64,000 nt of DNA from NCBI GenBank assembly GCA_002900995.3, contig CM035314.1:2336848-2400847 (forward strand). Reading direction: 5' to 3'. This DNA comes from Ganoderma boninense. Its lineage: Eukaryota; Basidiomycota; Agaricomycetes; Polyporales; Polyporaceae. The notes under the pieces were generated by a model. The model was not told where the DNA came from, ran no database searches, and was given only the letters and a program-made list of their open reading frames with translations. The position numbers and the translations under genes are program-made. Positions 52,946 through 62,816 of the stretch are shown one piece after another; the stretch's first letter is position 1; the number at the start of each line of letters is the position of its first letter.

Positions 52946-55900
52946 CTAGTCGACCTCCATGCCGGCGAAGTCAACGTGAGCGAGGGCATCAGAGGCAATC
53001 GCAGAGTTAGTCACCGGAGCGACGGTGCCGCTGGAGAAAATGGAAATGCATCAGCTAATCGTGGACTTGAAAAATCGATCAGACACAAACCTAGCCTCGG
53101 TGTAGAGGCGGTGCATCATTGTATGGTATGTGCACAGGTTCTGCGACTTGATGCCGGTAAGGAGAGTGACATGTTCGGTGTATGCGTCAAGGAAGGAGTC
53201 AGCTGAGAAGGTGCCTTTCTTGTGGATGCCTGTTTGCCACTCAGAGAGGGAGGCATGAAGCTGAATTCAAAGGTTGTGAGTAAGGCAATGAATAGGTAGA
53301 ACCGGATAGAGCACTGGCATACCGCTGCCCCAACCAACGCGAGCATCGGCATCGGGATCTCGAGCTCGTCTTCTCGATCGGGGTGTGATGATACGAAGCG
53401 GCCCACATCGCGGTTGCCGACAGCAGCAGTACCAGTGAAGAAGCACGACCGGAGTGTCGATGCAACGGCAGGGTTTTGGTAGGGCTTGGCCCAGACAGCA
53501 TTGCGTTTGTCAGCAGGCTGCAAATAGTATGAGACATCATTTGAATCGAAGCACTATAGTCCAAGAGGGCGATGGCAGGCGTACCTCGAGAACGAGAGGG
53601 TAGATGTACTTGAGGTGGTCAAACAACCACTCGACCTTGTTGGCAGTCTCGGTCGCCTGGCCCGGCGCCTGCTGCACACCATAGAATGCAGCTGCGTTGG
53701 CGTTGGCGCTCTTCTTGATGTTGCTACGGAAAGTACTGATACGTTGGTTGGGCTGTAAAGCCGTCAAGATGATGCAGTATAGCCAAAACAAAGGCAAGAG
53801 ACTCACGAGTGAACCAATGGTCTGAGCGAAGGTGGGATCGCTACCAAGACGCTGATGAAGAGCGTCATATCCGCGTTCTTGAGCGGCATCCCGCATAGCG
53901 TCGTATACAAAGCGCGCGGGGCTCACGGCATCAGGGAACCCATTTTCGAAAACAAGGTTGGACTCAACGCAAATGAAAGTATGGTGAACCACGTCTTGAA
54001 TGTGAGCGTCCTGCTCCTTGAGAGACAGTACACCACCCGGGGTTGCAGGAGGCTTGATGTCATATGCCTGGGCTTGAATAGCATCAGTGCCGTCATCTAA
54101 CACAAGTCCCTCGGTATCGTCTGCAGCGCCGGTGCCCCTGTTCTCTTCCCAATAGGGATCTTCGGGCGCAGGGAGGTAGTACTCGACGGGACTCCAGGGC
54201 TCCATGCCATCCTCAGTGTCGGCTGGGTGAGCTGGCTCCGGGGCCTTCCAGACAGGATGCTAGAGTGCGAGTGGGATTCAGGCTCTGGGAGGGCAAAGGG
54301 AAAGGAATAAGAGCCAACAAACCTCAAGCTGGCGACGCTGAGAGGTCTGGTTAAGGTTTGTGAGCCGTGAGAGAAAGAAGCGCAAGGTCGTGATGGGGAG
54401 CGCACATCGTACCTTCGACAATGAACGTTCAGACTTGCCAGCACGCGCCGCCGCCTGTTCCTCTTTCCGCCCACCATGTGAGTTCCATTTGGTGGACTTG
54501 AAAAATGATTGCTCACCCGCTTGCTCCATCATCAGCTCAAAGTCGATTTGGTCCTGAGTCTTCTTGGCTTGCTTACGACGAAGCACAGGCGGCAACTTCT
54601 CGTCCTTTTCGTTCGTCCAGACCGGGGCCTAGGAGATCAATGGTGAGCATACTTCATTGTGTTGTGCACAGGTGCGAGGCGATGGATCACTTACTTCTTC
54701 ACGCAGCTGGGCCTCAAGCTCGTCGAGGTCCTCGCGGAGGGGGTCCTCAAGCTCGTCTTCCCCGGAGTAGGCCTCGTCATCTTCTTCTGGATCGTACTCG
54801 TCAGCACTGTTCGATGCGTCGCTTTCCACGACGTGCTCCGGGACGTCTTGAGGCGCTTTGTGGGCAGACTCGACTCGTGCCTTGGCATGAGCGGGCCCAG
54901 GCTGCGCGCCGCCAGTGAGTGTCTTCTGATTCCCTAGAACCCCAATTCTGTATTAACATTTCTTACTGTGAGATATTGCAGATGTTATAGAACGTACCTG
55001 GCTGTGCAGCAGAGGGCTGGGTTTTCACAGCACTCTGGCGCTGCTGCAGTGGTATGTCGTCGCCTGATTCCCCAGCGCTGGATTCAGAGTCCATTGACAC
55101 GTGAACCCGTGGCGTGGTCTTCAAGTTCACATTCCGATTGCCACTGGTAGCGCCTGTATGGTATTTCGTGAGAAGACACCAAAGCGATTCTAGTAGCTAC
55201 ACGGAACTTACTGGCCTGACACTTCTCCGGAATGGACGTGACTGCGACTGCGACCGCGATTTGGGTACCATAACAGTCAGAGAGAGTGATCGTATGTATG
55301 CAACGAAAAACTTACGTTGTTGGCGTGGGCGAAGAGTTCCGGCTGCTGTTAATTGTGGTAAGCAGAATTAGATACTGTAGTCGTGTCGAGAGGTTCTAAT
55401 TCACCTTTCTTGACGTCAACAGGAGCCTTACGTTTCTTGCTCGCCGGTGGCTGCAAGTCGGGGAGCGCATCGGAGTTGTCGACGGTGCCAGAGGGATCTT
55501 CGGAGCTGCACATTGGATTGGCAGCAGGGTTGGCGTGTTTCCGTCCGGCACCAGGAGCGACAGCGTTCCAGACTAGCAACGTGATACGTGGGTATGTGTG
55601 GTTGTGGACAGTGACAGCGACTCGAATGCTTATTAGACATACCTTTTTTAGCCAGGGCGTCGACCTTCGATTGGTGTTGTGGACGGGAAGGTGCCGTGGT
55701 CTTCACGGTGGGTGTCTCCGGTGGCCCCATCATCATGGCTGCGAAGATAACCTATCTGTGAGACGGATCCAGATGTGTGGTACGGTAATCATACCTTGCT
55801 GAGTGTGCTCACTGTTCTCAACAGTGTGGCGACGATTTTGAGTGGAAGGCGTTGTTGTAGACGGGATTCGGGCTGCCTGTGGGTCCTGGGATTGCTGCCG

Positions 55901-56030
55901 CCAGGGGATTACCCTTGACGGGAGCAGCTTTCGGTTGAGGACAGGGATTTGAAGAGGGGTCACTGCCAGTGCGGTGAGCAATTTTATTTTGGCCAGCGGA
56001 CTTCGTCTGCGAGCGGCGTCGAGCTGACAT
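52946..56030 (-). CDS. DUF6532-like multi-exon gene carried by the Plavaka element
   Basis: The start is taken at 56030 (MSARRRSQTKSAGQNK). Eight or more small exons encode a disordered, acidic and proline-rich N-terminal half (for example DEYDPEEDDEAYSGEDELED at about 54800-54740). The C-terminal half then has a globular region: DAQERGYDALHQ-like segment, ISTFRSNIKKSANANAAAFY, VEWLFDHLKYIYPLVLE, NPAVASTLRSCFFTG, PMPMLALVGAA, ASLSEWQTGIHKKG and TYHTMMHRLYTEA. The last exon ends GTVAPVTNS…GMEVD at 52946. From memory this matches the DUF6532 domain common in Agaricomycetes. The exact splice sites of the N-terminal exons are not resolved. It shares a 448-bp divergent region with the transposase. 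Confidence 0.68.
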
Positions 56031-56478
56031 GATTCTGCAGAAGAGAGCGACAGAGATTAAAAAAGGAAGGCTCAAGTTGAACTGTGAATGAGAGTATGAA
56101 TAGAGAACGTGGGGGATGGGTTCAAAGATTGGATGGAAGGAGGACAAAAAATGGGGGCTTGGTGAGCGAATCTCATCTGAAGTTATCTGGTGGTTGGAAT
56201 GGGAGACTAATGGCTCACAAAAAAGGCAGGAACTATACAGTGCATGCCCGAACTTGAGCCTCCGACGCTCACGTGCGCTGTCGCAGACTCCTGTTGGGCT
56301 GTCCCCTGCTTGAAAAGGGGATCCCAGTCGCCGCACACCCGTGCTGGCGCGGCGGATCGACGAACGGGCCCAACTGCAACTTACTGCACGCTGAAGCTGG
56401 TTTCACACATCCCACAATCGCTCTCCCTCTCCGCTAGACACCCTCCTTCCTCTTTTCATCTTCGAAATCTATTCCAGC
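56031..56478. promoter_or_regulatory. Divergent promoter region inside the Plavaka element
   Basis: 448 bp between the starts of the DUF6532-like gene (-) and the transposase (+). It probably drives both. No individual site is assigned. Confidence 0.45.
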
Positions 56479-59400
56479 ATGTCTTCTCAGTGCCCCGGGT
56501 GCCTCAAGACCTTCACATCCTCTGGCCTGGCTAACCACTTGGCCCAAACGCGCCAGCCCAAATGCATCTCAGCCCACGACACTGCTCATCACGCCCACAC
56601 TGTACCTTCGCCATCCCCCCCTTCGCTGCCAGATGACTTCGATATGGACGCCGACCCGATCCCATTCGAAGGCGACTACTTCAGTACCTACACAGATGCA
56701 GACTTTGACGACGATCCCCCTTCTGACTCCAGCTCTGATCCCGAGGACGAGGAGGAGCTTGAGGACGAGGTTGAGACACATCGGTGGGAACCTCCACTTC
56801 GCTCTGACTCGGAGGTTCAACTGGCCCCAAGTACGCTCGCGATGGACGATATCCCTGAAGACCCTGCGGGCTCCGCATCAGACCAATACATCGCCAGTCA
56901 AGCCGAACGTCGTGCAGCTGAAACGACATTCCGTAAGACCTGGAACACATTCATCGTACCTTTTCCTGTCGATACAGCCGGCATTCCTATCCCTCCTGCG
57001 GAGCTCTCGACTGAGGCAGTCGAGCGCATCACCTACCAGCACTACCAAAAGGGTCTCGAGGGATCAGACAGCAACCCCTATGCGCCGTTTTCCTCCTGTC
57101 GTGACTGGGAAGTTGTGAGGTGGGCAAAGATGCGTGGGCCAGGCTCTACGGCCTTTTCTGACCTGCTTGCCATCGAAGGCGTACGTAGTCACGGCATCTG
57201 CATCTGAACCCGGTAGAAGCCCGAGAGCTAATTTACTTGATATCTTGCGTCTAGGTTGCGCAGCTCCTTGAGCTGAGCTTCAGGACTGCTCAACAACTCA
57301 ATGCCATTATCGACAAGAAGCTGCCTAATGGCCGGCCGCGCTTCCAGCACGAGGAAATTGTCGTTGCAGGGGAGGCATTTGAGGTGTTCTTCCGGAACAT
57401 CCTCGAATGCATTCGAGCCCTGTACGGTGACCCGGAGTTTGCTCCGCTTTTGCTCCTTGTTCCCGAGAAACACTACACGGATGCGTCGAAGAACGAAAGG
57501 GTCTACTTCGACATGCATACCGGGAAGTGGTGGTGGGCTACACAGGTGCGTCATCCACAAATCATGGCTCCCATGAATATGTTTTTGACACTCAAATGTG
57601 GCTATAGAAGGAACTGGAGAAGGAGAAGCCTGGCGCGACAGTCATCCCAGTCATCATCTCTTCCGACAAGACCCAACTCACACTTTTTGGCAACAAGAGT
57701 GCGTATCCCGTCTACATGACGATCGGAAACCTTCCCAAAGACATCCGCAGCAAGCCGTCTCGTCGTGGACAGATCCTCCTTGCCTACCTCCCTACCACGC
57801 GTTTGCAGCACATCAAGTCCAAAGCTGCTCGACGGCGGACTCTTGCCAACCTCTTCCACGCTTGCATGACTCGCATCACCGCACCGCTCATCACCGCCGG
57901 CCTCGAGGGGATCGAGATTGCCAGTGGTGATGGAGTATTTCGTCGAGGACATCCCATCCTAGCCATCTACATAGGCGACTATCCCGAACAAGTCCTTGTC
58001 ACCGGATGCAAGACAGGTGAGTGCCCTAAGTGCCCGATCCCACGTGAAGAGCTAGGTGACGATACAGACACCTCGCGCCCATTCCGCGACCTGGACAAGG
58101 TCTTAGATGCACTCACTGCTGCCGATCAAGGGCCTCGCGCATTCACTCGGGCCTGTCGGGAGGCCGGCATCAAACCCCTCCATCATCCGTTCTGGGAGTT
58201 GCTCCCCTACACCAATAAGGCTGAACGTAGGTCGACCTGTAGGTGATTGGGATCTGAACCTGTAGGTTTGGTCACTTTCAGAGGTCTGATTGGGATCTGT
58301 ATGAATCAAATCAACTTTTGACCTACAACCTATAGGTTGTAAACCTGTAAATCACAGGTCAAATCATTGATTTGATTTAAATACCAAATATAGTAGTCTT
58401 AGAGCTTCTATTCAAGGTTTTAGGTTGGTATTGAGGGTTATTAGCATAATCTATGCCTAACACATCCTTATAGATACAGTATTAAGCTATATAAAGACAT
58501 ATTACCTACCAAAACCCTCAATATATATCATTTTTAGCTATTGAAATGTGAATCAACCTGTAGGTGACCTAGATTTAAACCTACAAATCCAAATCACTTT
58601 TTCCAAGATGGCTGATTCTGATTCATATCTGATTCATAGCACAGGTACCTACAACCTACAGGTCACAACCTACAGGTTTATATACAGGTTCAGGCCAGGT
58701 CAACCTGTATAAATCATTGACCTACGTTCAGCCTTATACACCAACATCTACTATGCCGTCACCCCCGACATTCTCCACCAACTCTATCAAGGTGTCGTGA
58801 AGCACCTCATCGGTTGGCTCCAGAAGGTTTGTGGGACCGAGGAAATTGATGCGCGCTGTCGCTGGATGCCGCGCAACAACTCACTACGTCACTTTGCGAA
58901 GGGTATCTCATGTATGTCTCGGGTCTCAGGCAAGGAACATTGCGATATGTGCCGAGTACTACCTGGACTAATCCTTGGCCTTACGCTTCCTGGCGGTGCA
59001 TCTCCAACACGTCTCCTTCATGCTACGAAAGCATTGCTTGATTTTTTGTACTTCGCTCAGTATCCTACGCATCATGCCGGCTCCCTCAAGCTCCTAGACA
59101 AGGCCTTGCAAGCGTTTCACGCCAATAAACAGGTCTTCGTTGACCTCGGCATCCGTGACCACTTCCGCCTCCCCAAACTTCATTCTCTCGACCACTATCG
59201 CATCGCTATCGAGATGTTCGGCACCACTGACAATTACGACACCCAATACTCCGAACGCCTCCATATCGACTTTACGAAGGATGCATACCGCGCATCCAAC
59301 TGCAGGGATGAACTCCCCCAGATGATGCAATGGCTTGAACGCCGAGAGAAGGTACTTCGCCACGAGAAGTACATCGTGTGGTGTCTGGCGCAGCAGAGTC

Positions 59401-61208
59401 GTGCACAACCAGACGGTTTCCTCGCGTACCCCCCAACCCTGCCGGAAAATCCGCCTCTCAACCATCACTGTTCGGGTGAGTACCTCAGAACGATCATTCC
59501 GTCTTGGCCAACTGTCTGACTTGCCTATCTGCTTTGCATGTTGCTAACCTCCCCCGACATGATATCCTACAAACCATGCACGTTGCTGCGGCTCCGCTTA
59601 CTCTACCACAATCATCTTGACCGTAGTTACAGCCGCCAACCTGCCACTCCCCTCCATCATCATCACGCGAGAGGTGCCCCCTGCCCGACCTCTGACTCAG
59701 TCACCACCATCAGGCTCGTGCGCCCGTCCTGCCGCTACAACTACAGCCTCGACTTTACAAGTAGTCACGACCGCAGCCAGTGTTGCTCCCTTGCCTAGCA
59801 CCCCCACAGCTGCTGCTGCTGCAGTCGGCGCGCCTATCCGTCGTGCACCTGGGCGCCCTCGCGAAGATCCTGCATTGCCACGTCCCCGGATCCAGATGAC
59901 ACGCCACCCCTCCGTGAAGGCAGTTAAGTTCCCACAGCTGGTCTCCACGTACGGTGCGACCTTCTTCCGGGATGCCCTGTCCCGTTACGTTGTAGAGCAC
60001 AACCATCCACAGCTCACCAGGCACCAAGTTGAACAACAGGCAAGCAGGGTTTTCTTCAACTTCTACTCCGTCCCTATCTTCCACAAGATCAAGATACACA
60101 TCGTCGACAGTGAAGGCCTCGGCTTGCAAGACATCGACAAACAAGATGTCGTACACGTCCGGGCAGCCCGGAAGAACAAGTACGATGATACAATCCCGGG
60201 CCGGTTCGATACTGTACTTGTGCGCACTGTCGACGGCAACCACAGCGGCGACAGCCCCCGTTCAATTCATGGTGAGTCGCTTATTTGGCTAATAGGCTTG
60301 TAATGTGCTAAAAGCACCTCCAGACTTCCAAGTTGCGCTAAGGCTGAACATAGGTTCAGGTTTCACGCAGTTCAACCTGGCTTGAACCTAGATATTTACC
60401 TATAGGTTGTGATCTGTAGGTTATAGGTACTCATGCTATGAATCAGCCACAAATCTGAATCAGCCATCTTGAAAAAAGTGACCTGGATCTGTAGGTTTGG
60501 GTATGGGTCACTTGTAGGTTGATTCACACTTTGACAGCCAAAAATAGTATACATTGAAGGCTTTAGTTGATAAGTTGTCCTTATATAGCTTAATACTGCA
60601 TGTATAAGCATAATTCTAGCATAAAAAAGACTACTAACACTCAATAATAGGTTAAAATCTTCAACAGTAGCTGAGAAAATACTATATTTAGTATTCAAAT
60701 CAAATCAATGATTTGACCTATAACTTATAGGTTTGCTACCTGTAGGCTGTAGGTGAAAAGTTGATTTGATTCATACAGATCCCAATCAAGCTTTTAAAAG
60801 TGGCCAAACCTGCAGGTACAGATCCCAATCAACCATAGGTTGACCTACGTTCAGCCTTAAGTTGCGCAGGTGCGCCTCGTCTTCAAGATTCCAGAAAAGG
60901 GTATGGCTAGCTTATTCCCTCGTATCCCTATTTCCGAGCGGCCCAGCCACCTCGCGTATGTCGAGTGGTTCTCCAAGTTTGAGAGAACTCCGCACCGTGA
61001 CCACGGGCTTTACAAGGTGACGCGTGCGACCGCAGACCGCCGCGCAAGTATCATTCCCGTTGATAGGATTGAGCGGAGCTGTCATCTCTTCCCAGACTTT
61101 GGACCTGTCGCTCCCCGTGACTGGACTAGTAGTAATGTACTTGAGAAATGTGGGACTTTCTACCTGAATGCGTATGCAGATATGGAGACTTTTATGCTTG
61201 TATATTAG
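56479..61208 (+). CDS. Plavaka-type transposase, interrupted by two MITEs
   Basis: Exons 56479-57180, 57255-57545, 57608-59475 (with a MITE at 58216-58736), 59627-60271 and 60324-61208 (with a MITE at 60339-60859). Without the MITEs and their duplicated targets every junction is in frame, giving 1,110 residues. The N-terminal zinc finger reads [17 protein letters not shown] then QPKC. An acidic linker follows, then the core: [13 protein letters not shown] lead-in, [39 protein letters not shown], a [13 protein letters not shown] zinc motif, and [19 protein letters not shown]. The order and wording fit Plavaka transposases, a CACTA-related group in Agaricomycetes. With the MITEs in exons the gene as it stands cannot make the full protein. 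Confidence 0.88.
58216..58736. mobile_element. hAT-type MITE 1 (521 bp)
   Basis: TIR TAAGGCTGAACGTAGG on both ends; 8-bp target duplication TACACCAA (58208-58215 and 58737-58744). Removing it restores [12 protein letters not shown] in the transposase. The inside is AT-rich with repeated ACCTGTAGGT-like words and no frame of note. The 8-bp duplication points to the hAT superfamily. Confidence 0.92.
60339..60859. mobile_element. hAT-type MITE 2 (521 bp, opposite orientation)
   Basis: Same length and family as MITE 1 but inverted. TIRs TAAGGCTGAACATAGG and, inverted, TAAGGCTGAACGTAGG; 8-bp target duplication AGTTGCGC (60331-60338 and 60860-60867). Removing it restores [11 protein letters not shown] in the last exon. 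Confidence 0.92.
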
Positions 61209-61650
61209 TAGTATGTAGTATCATAGCCCAGGCCAATGTACGGTTTCATTTGGGTAAAGAGCACTCAAGGTTTGTACAGTCATGGAAGCTACAAGGACTA
61301 CACCGCAAGTAGGACTGGTTGCTGCCGGGTGCGTAAGTGTCACTTGAAGACCTTGAGAAGCATGAGCATGCGAGCCACAGGCAGAGGCAGCCCGACGGCG
61401 CCGGCCCTCCCACACTTGGCGCCCACACCGGCTTGGCTCTCGCATTCACCATTCAACTCTATGGGGGCCGAATGCACAAGCCCAACACAATCCTACAAAG
61501 GTACGGTCCAGTTTCCCGCCCTTTTCACATTCTATGATTAGGATTATCTCGACATATCGGGAGCACATCCCACTTATTCACTTGTTAGGGTGTTTAGGCC
61601 GGGGTCATACCTAATATATACCTAAACAGCGAAGGAGGTTTTTCCTGATG

Positions 61651-62505
61651 TGGCTGAAAGTGTCGCTGCATAGATCCGGGACGGCGTTCATCGATGTGAC
61701 TCTTCGAAATCGTGGAGGATATGCCTCATCCATTCCAATTCTACTCGAGCATACCAATCGCATCCGCATGCTCGCCATGGTGGACTCGGAGTGTTGTGCA
61801 TTCTTCCTGGTAAAAAAGCTTCTCCTCGCGGACCTTCCGAACCTCCAGGAGCTGCGCCTCATCGGAGAAAACTACTTTAGAGACAGATCCTACCTCAAAT
61901 TCAATTCCAAAATGGGGAGCTGGCCCTCCCTGCGAGTCCTCCGCCTGACCCACCTGGACCTTACCCTCAACTTCGACCCCACCCCAGTGTTCAGCCGTCT
62001 TCGTGTTCTGGATCTAGCGCACATGCAAGATGGCTCTAGGATGGCCATGCCTCTTGACTGGGCGCTCACTGTCCTCGAGACCTGCAGTCAACTCGAGGAG
62101 CTCAGGCTCCACGACGTCATTCCGGAGCTGGAAGGGAACTCCGAGAGGTTCGTGTCGCTCCCCCACCTTCGCCGCCTGGAAGTCTTCTCCAAGCTGGGCC
62201 CAAGCACACAGTGGCCTTTCCTCGCCTCGGCCCTCGTATCCTCCGGAATCTTGCTCCGCGTTCACCTGCCCCTCCACGCCTCGCTCAAATTCATGTCTGA
62301 GGTCAAGCCAGATACTCCGGTCGGCTACCGGTCCTTCGTACCCCCAGACGACCCATTGTGCGTCCCCATACTGCGGCAGGAAGGAAAGAAGGAAGGAATA
62401 ATCATTGATTATAGTGGCATGGAGGCCGTCTCGGCCGAAGTTGCCACTGTCACTATCCTACTGCTAGTATGCGACTACTCGAGGGACTACCGATATCTAT
62501 GGTAA
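61651..62505 (+). pseudogene. F-box/LRR-like gene copy 2, 3' part
   Basis: Resumes at WLKVSLHRSGTAF, exactly where copy 1 would continue, and matches it to YRSFVPPD. Beyond the point lost in copy 1's gap it continues DDPLCVPILRQEGKKEG and ends DYSRDYRYLW, where a GTAAGT (62502-62507) could be an intron donor. No frame break is seen in this part; the gene is dead because of the transposon and the 5-bp deletion upstream. Confidence 0.9.
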
Positions 62506-62816
62506 GTGGCAAACACTGGGAGGTAAACTATGTAAACAGTACACAGTGGCTGGCATGGGAATCCGGGATGTGGGGCATGACACAATCGGAATGGGAGCAT
62601 AGCATAGGGCACTCGATGAGCGGAGGCGAGTAGTGGGATGGATGACATTGTGGGGGAGCACTGAGAGAAGGGAAGCCGTGGGAACAGATGGACGACATGA
62701 ACGTAAATATAAACGGCAGGAGTGGAGGCCTGGAGGCCTGGCTCCCATTACAAGGACAAACTTGGGATGTGTGCAATCATGAGGGGTTGAAGGCGCAAGT
62801 GGATGTGTTCGCCGTG
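62506..62816. other. Spacer between F-box copy 2 and the LINE relic
   Basis: No gene seen. If the LINE were complete its ORF2 would be expected here and further left, but no reverse transcriptase is present. Confidence 0.5.

Larger units (their letters stand above)
52406..61650. mobile_element. Plavaka-type DNA transposon, 9,245 bp, inserted in F-box copy 2
   Basis: Ends are CATCAGGAAAAACCTCC…CGCTGTTTAG on the left and the inverted CATCAGGAAAAACCTCC…CGCTGTTTAG on the right, about 28 bp with two mismatches. The flanks are TG (52404-52405 and 61651-61652); the matching empty site in F-box copy 1 has a single TG. It contains a transposase gene (56479-61208, +) and a divergent multi-exon gene (52946-56030, -). 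Two 521-bp MITEs lie inside the transposase. Assignment to Plavaka rests on transposase features, not on a search. Confidence 0.93.
42003..62345 (+). repeat. Repeated five-gene block, copy 2 (interrupted by the Plavaka element)
   Basis: Second copy of 22405-33956, offset by about 19.6 kb at its left edge. Excluding the transposon it covers 42003-52405 and 61651-62345, beyond which copy 1 is lost in the gap and cannot be compared. Confidence 0.93.

Noticed and set aside
58216..58736. Reading the first MITE as a Tc1/mariner element with a TA duplication
   Set aside because: The 8-bp TACACCAA duplication restores the transposase frame exactly, whereas a 2-bp TA duplication does not.
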